A stretch of 64,000 bases of DNA from Pegea sp. RAD2-039 (lineage: Eukaryota; Chordata; Thaliacea; Salpida; Salpidae), in assembly GCA_034620365.1 (NCBI GenBank), contig JAQGEQ010000186.1, forward strand, positions 310,001-374,000, given 5' to 3'. The notes beneath the pieces are model-generated. The model searched no databases and was not told the origin of the DNA. It saw only the letters and a list, made by a program, of their open reading frames with translations. Of the stretch, positions 50,098 to 62,000 are shown in pieces. The position numbers were made by a program, and so were the translations under genes. Each line of letters opens with the position of its first letter. The first letter of the stretch is position 1.

Positions 50098-53000
50098 TTA
50101 AACATTTAAGATTAGAGCGGTTGACAGAAGAAGCCATTTAGACTTTTCTTCTTTTGTTGTCAAGTTGAAAGTCCAAATATAAGTTGAAGACCGCGCCCTT
50201 GTTCGGTATAATCGACATGGATAAACGTTTCGCGAACTTTCCAGCTTTTCATCGCGATTTACCGCGCGAACAAATACAACAGGAAGTACAGGAGGTGAAA
50301 GATCTTTTAATTTTGCATCAATTAAACATCCTGAAAAATCTTCTTTATAAATTAATGATTTTTTTTCAAATCTTGAAATACCATTTTGTAGATTCCATCG
50401 CGCGCCTTCGAGATGTAATCCCTCAATGTAAGCTCCTTCACGAAATCTTCTGTTAGAAACTTCATCTTTGGATTTTTTGGTGATATCAATTGTTAAGACC
50501 ATTTGATCTAACCGCCAACTATTTCTCCGAGCAACACTCTAAAAAATCACGTGACTTTCAAACACATTACTTTTAATCACGTGACGTTTAAACACGTGAC
50601 TTTTAATCACATGACTTTCAAACACGTGACTTGTAACTCTTTTATGTCTAACCACGTGACTTCTAACCACGTGGCATTTAACCACATGACTTTTAACCAC
50701 GTGGCTTTTAACTCTTTGATATTTAACCACGTGGCTTTTGACTAACTTGCATAATTGCTGTAAGAAATGATTTAGGATTGAAAAGACCTCCTAACCAAAC
50801 AACTGATGGTAATTGCAAATCGTTGCTCCAATTATCTAATTCTTTACATCTCATCAACAAATCTGAAAACCTGAAGCAACAAAACTAAAAAATTTTTCTT
50901 GAAATCTTTTTTCACCATTTTGTTAATCCATATAGAGAAGGGTAAGCCAGTTTCCCCCAAGTTGAAGGAACTTTGTCTAAATATAAAGAATTTTGTAAAC
51001 TTTCAATTTCTTCTGAAATTGTTAATTCTCCGTTTAAGCCGAGAGCCAGCTCCTTCAAAGATCTCCTGAAAACCAAATAATTAAAACTTCCCGATAATTG
51101 CGACTTAGGGAAAGTACCGGATTTCACGGATCAGTAAATTCATCCGATGGCATTCCTGGAAACAAACTAGTATATAAGGAGTCCTTTCTGTTGTCTTCAT
51201 CATCATTTCATTCATTAAAAACTCTTCTGGGAGTTTCTCTAACATCTCTTCCAATGACATCATCACGACTTCTTCAATACTGACGTCATCTTCGCTGTCA
51301 TTGATTCGTTCTCGCGAAATCAATTCTAATATGGACGAAAAAAGGTTTTCTGATGTTTCTGTCAAAATGCCGATCTGAAAATATAAATGACGTCAGCAAA
51401 AATATCATCACCTAGTAACTGATGACATCATCACCTAGCAACTGATGACGTCACAACTTACTTCTGCATTAGGATGAAGACCATACAAGATTGGACTCTC
51501 AGTTGGGAGCACCTCATCGATATATTGATGGTAATTTGCATAATCGAGATTAGGTGGAGAGGGGAATCCCGGACACAGAAACAGTTCGCTGTCAAACTAG
51601 GAAAGAGAAAAAGTTGATTTTTTGATAAATCAGATCTTCAGACCTGTTTCTGATCCAAATAAACTTCCAGATAAGTTTGGCACAAGACTCTGTCCCAATT
51701 GTCGGTTATGTGTCCTCCATAAATAATTTCTCCAATTAAATATCGCAAGTCTGTCCACGGCACCTGTGACGTCATCATGTGATCGTGACGTCATCATGTG
51801 ATGTTATTAGCGCGCGAAGCTTTCACCTTCACATTAGTTTCTAAGTAGTTATAAAGAATATCAACAGAGATGAGAAGGTCTCCAAAATTGAATGGATAAA
51901 TTCGATTCCATCCCTAAAAAGAAAAAGATGTTGAAACTGATCCCAAAGTCCTTCGGATGTTGATCTTACAAGAGCTCCGAACTTTCTTCTTTCACAAACA
52001 ACTGAATGAAAATAACAAAGTGAAAATAAGATCGATTTAAATTCGAATTCTTGTGAGCACTTCTCGAGAGTCTCCTGAAAAATGTCCCAAAAGTCATCTT
52101 TCTGAGGAAGATCTTTCGGAATACCTGATTGAAATTATCAAGTGCTGAATGAAGATTAGCGAGTAATCCTGTTGGAGCTTCAGTTGTGATCTTTATCGAG
52201 TTTTCCAGAATCCCATGAGGCATTATGTCTTGTGTTGGATCTGTTGCTGGTTCAGAACTGATAAAGATTCGATAATCGCGATGTGATGACGTCATGTTTA
52301 AATCAATCAATTTTTCTAATTGTGGAAGCCATTTTGCTGTAATAATTCAGTTGTCATGACTACGAAGGGGTTGCTAGGCGAATTACGGAAAAAATACAAA
52401 ACCGAAAGATGAATAAAGAAGTTTTAGTTTAAAGTAAGACCAAAAAATTTTTCAAACTGACCAACTAAATGGACGTTTTGTAAAATGGCCCAGTGTCCAA
52501 ATTCAGCGGACATTTTTAGAACTTTTTCAGCGACAATTTCTTGTCCTTGTCCTAATGACACAATATGCAAATTACCTTGTTCGACACTGAACCCTAATTT
52601 TCTTCCTAAAAATCAACCATCAATTAGAAAAGATCTCAATCTTTACCTTGACACCACCTAAAGATTCAACTTGAATTAAAGGATCAACTCCTGGTGAAAG
52701 GATGAAGAAGATCGGAGTTTGTGAAGTCATTTCATCGAAAGTTTTTGCAAAATCTAAAGAGCGACCTTCAACAAATTTTGATCCAAATTTCTTCTCGATG
52801 AAATTTCTATAAAAAATCTTCATCAATTTCTTGATCTTTATCATTCTTATATAATTTTGTTTCATCTTAATCTTCTCTTTCATCTGCTCCTGATCTTTTT
52901 GATTCTAATCCTGAAATATCTGATCCTGATCTTAACATTTCATGATCCTAATAGTAATAAAACTGATCTTTATCTAATCTTATGATCATACTTCAAGTTA

Positions 53001-56000
53001 AAGATCATACAATTTCCTAAATCTTTATTTTTCATCCGATCTTTTAGCTCCTAATCTTTCTATTGATCTTTACCCTAATCTCCTTGATTCTAGTTTTCAG
53101 TTTCTTTTTCTGATCCTCATCACTTTGTGATCTCCTTACCTCACCTTCATCTCTTAATCTTACCTCAACGCGTAGATCATCCGATCCGGTCTCAAGGACC
53201 TCAAAATGATCAATTGCTGGACTTCAGATCGATTCTTCCAATCTTGAGGAAGTCTTTCTCTTTCAGGAATTTCAGAATCAATTAACTTCTTCCAGCGCTT
53301 TGATGAGCCTTCTATGTCTCGATCCAATCCTAAAAACTCCTCAAAAGTGGACAACCGTTTGACGGTTCCCCAAATCTGATCAGAGATAAAGTCCAAAGGA
53401 CTCTTAATTGGTTCAGCATCCGGTTTTCGGATCAACATCTCAAGATCAGAGCTTTCGACTTCCCCATTTTTCAGCATCACTTCAAACGCCATCTAGTGAC
53501 AACAAGTTTATCAAATGATCATCAAAGACACGTTTTTAAAGTCACCATCACAGTGAAGATCAATTTATCTTTCTCAAACAATCCTCGACGAGTAAATTGA
53601 AACGTCTCGAAGGTAGTGACGTCAACAAGATCCGATACTCGCTCAATGACGTCATCATTCGGTTGAGTGAGCTTGAAAGATCTTAGAAAGATGCTTTCAA
53701 AGGTCTGGAAGACATAAAATGAGATGTAGCAGGGATGTAGAAGAAGTAGAACCAACTTTGAGTGAGAATTTATAGAGAGAGTTGATTTTATGCAAATTAT
53801 TTAGAATGAAGTAAAGAAGTGATCCGCGCGAAGCTACAGGACGATATATTTCTCGCGTCTCGTTGATTCGTATCTCATTTTGAAGAGTCTGTTCAACTTG
53901 AATCTGTAAAAATAAAATCCAACATTCATCTGATCCTCATCTGATCTTTATCTGATCTTCATCTTACTTCAATTTCTTCCGCAGTTTTCTTCGTTTTCTC
54001 CAAACTTTCAACAAGATCAGAGCTCCCCAAGAAGTTCCCTTCAGCAGCGGAGAGTTTTGTCAAAAGATCGTCTTCTAGACTCTTCAAAATGATCTTGAAA
54101 TTATTCTGCTTCTTAGTCAGCTTCACCTGAATATAAAATCATAAAATTTTTCATCTAAACATCTAAATATCAAAAACCTTCAGCTTTTCCAAGTCAGGTC
54201 TCTCTGTTCTAACCACATTTGCCAGTAACTGGTCCTCTAAACCACTTTTAGTGACCATGAAGTTGATTAAAGTGGTCTGAGCTTGCATCTCAGGTTGAAA
54301 ATGTGGATTAGCCAGTTTGGTTTGCAGAATCAGTCTACAAATATGCAAATGAAGTTGTAGCTACTAGTGATGACGTCATACTTGAAATTGGGATGATAAT
54401 CACATTCCTTGTCACCGATCTTGATGAATCTTCCTCTTTTGATTGTATTTCGAGCTAAAAGAGGTTCTAAAACCGGTTCAATTGACTCCCCGATGTTCTC
54501 AATCAAAACCTTTCCACCTAAAAAGATCGGAATCAGGAGATGAAGATAAGATGATAAAGATCAGAAAATATATATGAGGATTAGATGAAGATCAGATTAT
54601 GAACATTAGAGATTGAAGATTAGAAGAGAATCAGAAGATGAAGATCAGCTAATGATAATTAGAAGATAAATACTAGAGAGAAGATTAGAGAAAAAAGATC
54701 AGGAAATAAAGATCAAGTAAAGATCAAATAGAGAAAATCAGAAGATGAACATCATAATGGAGATCATGATATGAAAAAAGATTATGATATGAAGATCAGA
54801 TGAGGATCATATAAAGACGATCAATCAAATGATTTTTTCACCTTCAGCTAAACTTCTTTCGATTACTTCTAAATATCTTTTTTGTCCTAACTGGACAACT
54901 TTCAGGTCATTTCCAAAATGACGTTTGATCCATTTCAGACCCTGAAAATTTACAAACAGGTCATCAATAAGCTAACAAGAGGTTTCTTGATTAAAGTCAT
55001 GTGATTAACCAACAAAATTTCAGCAACAAATTGTAAATGTTGGTTTCGATCTCAGAGTATTTAGAAAGATTTGCTTTTTAGGAAATAGTACTTGAAGCTG
55101 GGGGTCAACTAGTAGAGGCCATCTTCTGCAATTGGTCAAAATCGTCGCATTTTCACTTGACATTTGATCTGGGGGAAGTCCCTCATTATTCCATTCAGCT
55201 ATAGTTGCCGAATCCACCAACAAATTCACAAGATCTAATTCTATAAAAGAGTTATGACGTCATTAACACGAGACTTATTAAAACTGACCTTTCGTGAGTG
55301 GAATCTGATATTTTTGTTGATGTAGGAACGGGAACCAAAGTTCATGAAGCAGTTTATATCGATAAGGTTTCGTAAAGTACCCCAGATATGAAATAAACGA
55401 TGACGTCATCATGACATCACCACAAACGCTCGATTTCTCAATTGCAAGTGATTTAAGTGATTGACACCATCTGATTTGTTCACTTTCTAATCCTTTAACT
55501 AACCGATCAGCTAACTGAATAGTTTGTTCAGTCATCTCAACTTCATTTTGACATTTAATTTTATCATTTGTTGCTGATTCGAAACCTTTTGTTAACTTCA
55601 GCAACGTTTTGTTTAATTTTTCCACTTTTTCTTGAATGTTTTTCAATTTATTTTCAGCTGCTTGTAATTCTGAGTTTGCAGCTGCTAATAATCTTCTTTT
55701 TGGTTCAACTTCACAGTAAACTTGGTACCTTTAAAAGTATCAAGTTTATTTTTTCAATATAGAAGCACCTTCGACCACCAAGTACAAGGTTTTAATTGAA
55801 CTTTTATCAAGTTTTTGGTGGATTTTGAGGTAAATAAAAGTTTGTTTGTAAGCATTTTCAACCACTAAAGACGAGCTATTTATAAATTATATTAATTATA
55901 ATCTAAATAAATTAAACAAAATTTGATTTAAGAAGTTTAAAGCACAATCAACACCTTAGTTTATGGACCATCTGCTAGGGTGCCCCAAAACCTACTAAAT

Positions 56001-59000
56001 AAAATCTGCTTGAACTCATTTAGCACCTTGACTCGTAAAAACTCCTCGACAAATGATACTTAAGCTTATGCTTGGTGGTCGGAGGTATTGAATACTTTAT
56101 TGAGGAGCAAACAACTTACCATTTGACTGTGTTGATAGTCCAAGCTGATAAACCGCTTGCCGCGAATGATTTCGTTTTAATTTTGATTGGATCAAAGTCC
56201 TTAGAAGACAGATACTTCTGAACGGCTCTTAAAGATGTCTCAGAAATATTTTTTTTATCAAAATTAACCAATGAATCCAAAAATGATTCCACCTTTGATT
56301 AAAAATATCTTAATTTATATTTTTAGATATCTAATCTGCAAACTACTTTTCCCATCCAAACTTTGAAAGATCTCCAAGATCTATCTTTAGGAATTCTACC
56401 TCTGGGAGCACAAAGACACATTACAGCAGCTCCCACATTTGCAACAGCCTGCGGAGGTGACGTAAAAGCTTTTAATTCAGTTAAATTAGTTTTATTTAAA
56501 GTGTTGAGAGCTTCAGTTGCTGCTCTTAAGGCAGGTTCAGCTTTGTTCAATTCTATTTCACAAAGTTTCTGCCTCTCAAGGACTTCTAAAGCGATCTTTG
56601 AAACCTGAAATCATCTTTTTTTATTTTTAAACTCTAAAGACTTTTTTTTCTACTTTTTTTTCTTCTTCATCTGCAACTTCTTTTTCTTTTGCAACTTTTT
56701 CTGTTTGTTTTCCGACATTTTTCAAAAGTTTTTCAGTCTTTTCACTTCTATCTTTTAGTTCTATTTCCTGATTGGCTAATTTTTCTTTCAAACCTTCAAC
56801 CTAAACCAATCAATCAGCAACAAGCTTTTTCAGTTTTGGGGATTTACCTGCTCCGAAGTACTTTGAATTTTGTTCAGGCCTTTTTTTAATCTTTCCATTT
56901 TTTCATTTAGCATTTTTGTCTTTTTTTTAATGAGATTTTTGAACAAATCAATTTGCTCCAAAAAACTTTTTGGAGTTGTGTAATTGAATCTACAAATATA
57001 ACCAAATTGTTTAAATAAATTTACATATTTCTAACCACGTGACCTTCTTTCATTCCTTTTATAGATCTCGCTGACGTCATTCACTGATGTATGAGCGAAC
57101 GCCATAAAGCGCGAAACACTTTTTACTAAATCAGAAGATCGAGACACAGAAGTAACTTCAGCGGGGTTTAAAGCTTCTAAACCCGGCGATAACTCTTCTA
57201 TTTTCCCAAGGAAGCGTTCACTGACGCTAACAAGCGCTTCATAAGGCCATGATTGAAAGACACAAATTGATGAGCAGTTGAAGAGCGCGGGGAATCGAAG
57301 CGCGCGCTTTCGAAGTGTCGAGCCAACTGGTGAGAAGCACAAAACAATCTGCAAGTTTGTTTTCAAGATGGCGTCAGATAGAAGCGTTTTTCAACCTTTA
57401 ATTTCTGTTTCAACTTTTGTAGAAAAAATTTCCAACAATTTTCATCAGAATCAAAATTTCCAGAAGCGCGAACTTCACTTCGAATCGACCTGATGACGTC
57501 ACTAATTTCATCATCAGTAAATAAACCAGAAATTTCCCCTAAAAACAAAAAAATTGAAAAAAGATTTAGAGAAATTTTGAACTAACCAGTGGCTAAATGA
57601 TCATTAATAAATACAAGAAATTGTTCATCAACGATATGAGCTTCAGTAAGCAACAAAACACTTCCAATTCCACGAACTCCAGTTTTTAGATATAAACTCG
57701 CCAAATCAGTCTACCAATAAAAATAATTAAGAAGAAATTAGTTTGGAAACACTGAAAGTCACCTTAAATTCTTGCAAATTATAATTTTTCTTCAGCGTAA
57801 TTTGAAAAACTTCTAAACCAGAAATAAAAGCGGCTAATCGTGATAGACTTTGCTTCCCGCTTCCACCAACGCCAATCAACATCGCGTTTCCGTTTGGTGA
57901 TTCTAGAATTCGATTGATTTGACATCTAGAAAAAATGACGTCATTAGTGTACGTTTGACGCCATCAACTTACATATGTCGTCATTAGCTTATATGTGACG
58001 CCATCAGCTTACATATGACGTTATCAACTTACATATGTCGTCATCAACTTACATGTGACGTCATCAACTTACATGTGACGTCATCAGCTTACATGTGACG
58101 TCATCAACTTACATGTGACGTCATCAACTTACATGTGACGTCATCAACTTACATGTGACGTCATCAGCTTACATGTGACGTCATCAACTTACATGTGACG
58201 TCATCAACTTACATGTGACGTCATCTACTTACATGTGACGTCATCAACTTACATGTGACGTCATCAACTTATATATGACGTCATCAACTTACATGTGATT
58301 TATGGCGTTGTCAAACAAGACAAGGTCCATTGCTGGAAAAGATTCGTTGTAATTTTCTAAAACTTCCTTCAAAATTTCAGTTAAAGAAGATGTTTCATCC
58401 ACTGGAAGATATCTGTAAGAGATTAAAAGTAGATCAGAAGAAGAAGATCAAGACATCAAGATCAAACGACAAAGATCAAAATATTGAGATTAGAAAATCG
58501 CGATTAGAAAATGAAAATGATGAAGATTAGAAAATTAGATGAGGATCAGAAGATCTGACCTAAGCTCGCTGGTTCCTTTGCTGAAATGACTGAAGATGTT
58601 CGGTTCTTCGAGAAGTTTATCATAAATTGAATCTTCAACCTTTGAAACAACCCAATTTCATTTTAGGGTTTTTTTTGGGAAGTTTTGTACCTCATAGACT
58701 CGTTTTAGAGTATCCACTAAAATTTGATTAAATTTTAAGACATCTTCATCAACAACCATTTTGTCGCTATAAACTCTTCGTGATTCATGAATCCACAACC
58801 TTATGACATCATGATTAGTCTTCAAACACTCCGGAGTAGCAAAGAGTAGTCCCTAAGAGTTAACTCATTTGCATATTAGATTTAAAAGAAGATGAAAAGA
58901 CCTGAAACACTCTTGAAAGATCTCGAAGGTTGAAGAGGTAGTGAAATTTAATAGCAGTAGGAAGAAATAGAGAAGAGACGTGTTGATGAAGATCAATTGA

Positions 59001-62000
59001 TAATTTGATGATTAAATCGCAACTTTTTTTAACTCCATTTGAAAAGTTGTGACCTGAAAATAGTGTTACCAAAAAAAAAGTTTTAATTTTTACAAAAATT
59101 TTTACTTTTTATTTTGTTATTTACAAAGTTTTGAATATTTTTCAATTAAAGTTTATTTTAATAATATTCTTGTAAACACATCACACAAGCTCTAAGAAAA
59201 CAACATGCTTGAAAAGTTTTGATAAAAAGTTTATTTTCTTGAATGTTGTTTACGCATTTGAAGATTTTTTCGTTTCAAGCTGAAACAATTCAAAGAAAAA
59301 TTCTATTTCTAAACTGCTACTAATACCTTAAATAAACATATCATTTAAACCAACAAAGTAAAAAGACATTTTCGTCTTTCCTTAAGATTATGTCGAAACT
59401 GTTTTTTAGACTGGTATAGTAACTGGAGGTAATTCTACTCAAAAGGAACACAAAAAGTCTTATGGTTGGAGTCGTAAACGATCAAAATTGATGAAATAGT
59501 TAACTTCTTTGATCAGAATCAGAAAAATTAGAATAAAAACAAAAAAAAATTGTTTCAAATAATTTAAATAATGAAAAAAATCTGAGAAAGTTTTATTAAA
59601 ACTCGAATTGAAAGATGAGAATTTAAAAGTTTATTTTGAAATCTTAACAGAAAGTGTGGGATTTGAAACTGAAAAATTAGATTTCAAAAACTTTAGATTC
59701 TTTAATGAGATTCGAAAATTATTTTCTTGGAAGTAAGTTGTATAAACAATTCTCAGATTCAGTAATTGATTTGAAGACAAACAACCAAACAATTTTTTGT
59801 TATCTTCAAACGAAATAAAAAGAAATTCATATTTTGTAGTTTAATTCTGAAAACCATTTCGTCACCTGTTAAATCATTTAGATAGCTTGAAAAAATGTTG
59901 CTATAAATCACAGATAACGTTTCTGAATCAGGAAAATTCATCGCAAAAACTGAAAAATGTCTCTAAAAAAAAGAAAGTTAACAAAAATCTAATCTTAGAT
60001 GATCAACAAACCTGTAATCTTGGATTTATCTGAAAACTTCCAGCAGTTGGATTCATACAAGCCACATACTGAGTGTTCCCAATTTCTTTTAAACTTAATT
60101 TATTTCGATCATACCTAAAAAATATTTAAAATAAAATTAAATCAAAAAGTTAAACTTTAGAACCAGTGGTTGTAGTCGAAGTGTTGTCTTATTAAAGTAT
60201 GAGGTTGGACAGTCCCATATGTATCAACTTCTGACATGTTTAAGTCGTCCAGAAAGTATATCAGCTGCTTATTTCCAATTGGTCCATATTTTCTTCCAAC
60301 TTTTTTCTCTAAATGTTTTTCAAGTTGATCTAAAAAAAATTTTAAAGATTTTAAGTTTACATAAATTTTCATCTTCTTCTATTTATAAAAGATCTTTCAA
60401 CAAACTTTGTAAGATCTCAGAGGTTGTATAGAAGTTAAATGGAACTTTTGCGAGAAGATATTCATCATTTTGAAGATGACTTAAAACATTTTCAACCAGA
60501 AGTGTCTTCCCGACTCCAGCACTCCCAACTAACATCACTGGATGTTGCCTTGTCACCAACAAATTGAAGAAATATTTTATCTTTCTAGTCTCAATTGTGT
60601 CCACCATCATCATCTGCAGATTAACTTGTTTATTTTGAAATTATTTTGAAATTTGTTACATGGACTGGCAAATTAGAATCTATCGCGACTTTTGTGACGT
60701 CATCTCCCCATGGAACGAACTTTCGCGTTTTTGGATCGATGCAAAAGTCGAAGACTGATCCGGTTGAAGGGAACTTTATTTGTTTGAATTCTTTGATCCA
60801 CCAGTTGCTAAACTCAGCTTTGTGATCTGTCAACTAAATAGATTCGAAATTTAAAAAAGATTTTTTGAATTTTTAAAAAATTTAAAAGTTTTCGGAGTTT
60901 TAGAAAAGTTAAACTTTTTTCATAAAAACTTTTAATAATTAGTTAATAAATTTTAATTACAAATAAAAAAATAATTTTAATTAATTTATGAATATTTGAA
61001 TCAAGTGAAATAAAAAAATGAAAAAAAATTTCTGAAATTTTTTAGAAGATATTTTTAAAAATCAAATTCTGAAAATGAACTTTTTGAATACTGAATTTTT
61101 AAAAACCTGATCTTGAAGTAGAGGTCCTCCAAATGCCCAAACTGCAGCAAAAACGAAATACATCTCATAAACCTCCCGTGGTGATTCCCCAGGAACATTT
61201 TCAGGAGTTAATAAACATTCCAATAAGCAACATAAAGTCTGAAATTTCGAAAAATTAGAAGAAAAAATTCGAAATTGATGTTACCTGAATCAAAGAGCTT
61301 TCAGATACTGGAGTGATCATCTTAAAATTTGTTTTTAAAACTTCTAAACAAGTTGGAATATATTTATCAAATAAAACTGTTAAATTTGCTCTTTCAGTTT
61401 GAACAGATCTCTTTTCAATCCATGTTGTGACCGGCCTTTTTAGTAAAAAACCATTTTAGTGGTTGAAAAATTCAAATTTTTAACTTACGGATTCCAGCTT
61501 AAATCTTGTTGATTTACAAATAAGATTCCTGCTCTTGATACGGTGGCTGGAGTGGCTGATTTCAGGTGAGAAATTTCAAAGAGTAACTTCATTGAATCAG
61601 TTAAAGGTATTCGTTCGTTACTTGCCAAAGTTAACATCTATAAACAAAAAGCTGAATTCCATAGCAACCAGTACCATCGATACCATAGCAATCAGTATCA
61701 TGGATACCATAGCAACCAGTTAATTATGGATACCATAGCAACCAGTTAATCATGGATACCATAGCAACCAGTTAATTATGGATACCATAGCAACCAGTTA
61801 ATTATGGATACCATAGCAACCAATTAATCATCGATACCATAGCAACCAGTATCACCGATACCATAGCAACCAGTTAATCATCGATACCATAGCAACCAGT
61901 ACCTTGTTATCATCCATCACAGTGTTAAGTGACTCAATCCACATTGGGTCGATATCTCCATCCAAGAGAATCCATTTTGGGTCCGAATGAAGAAGATTGG

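Noticed and set aside
50551-50745. Open frames coding periodic Thr-Phe-Lys-His or Val-Lys-Ser-His proteins
   Set aside because: They are translations of the 15-base minisatellite in a dynein intron; both strands are open because the unit length is near a multiple of three.
57953-58298. CRISPR-like regular array
   Set aside because: The units are contiguous with no unique spacers, in a eukaryotic intron.
61655-61902. CRISPR-like or centromere-type repeat
   Set aside because: Contiguous 24-26 base units inside one intron, too few and too short for satellite DNA, and no spacers.
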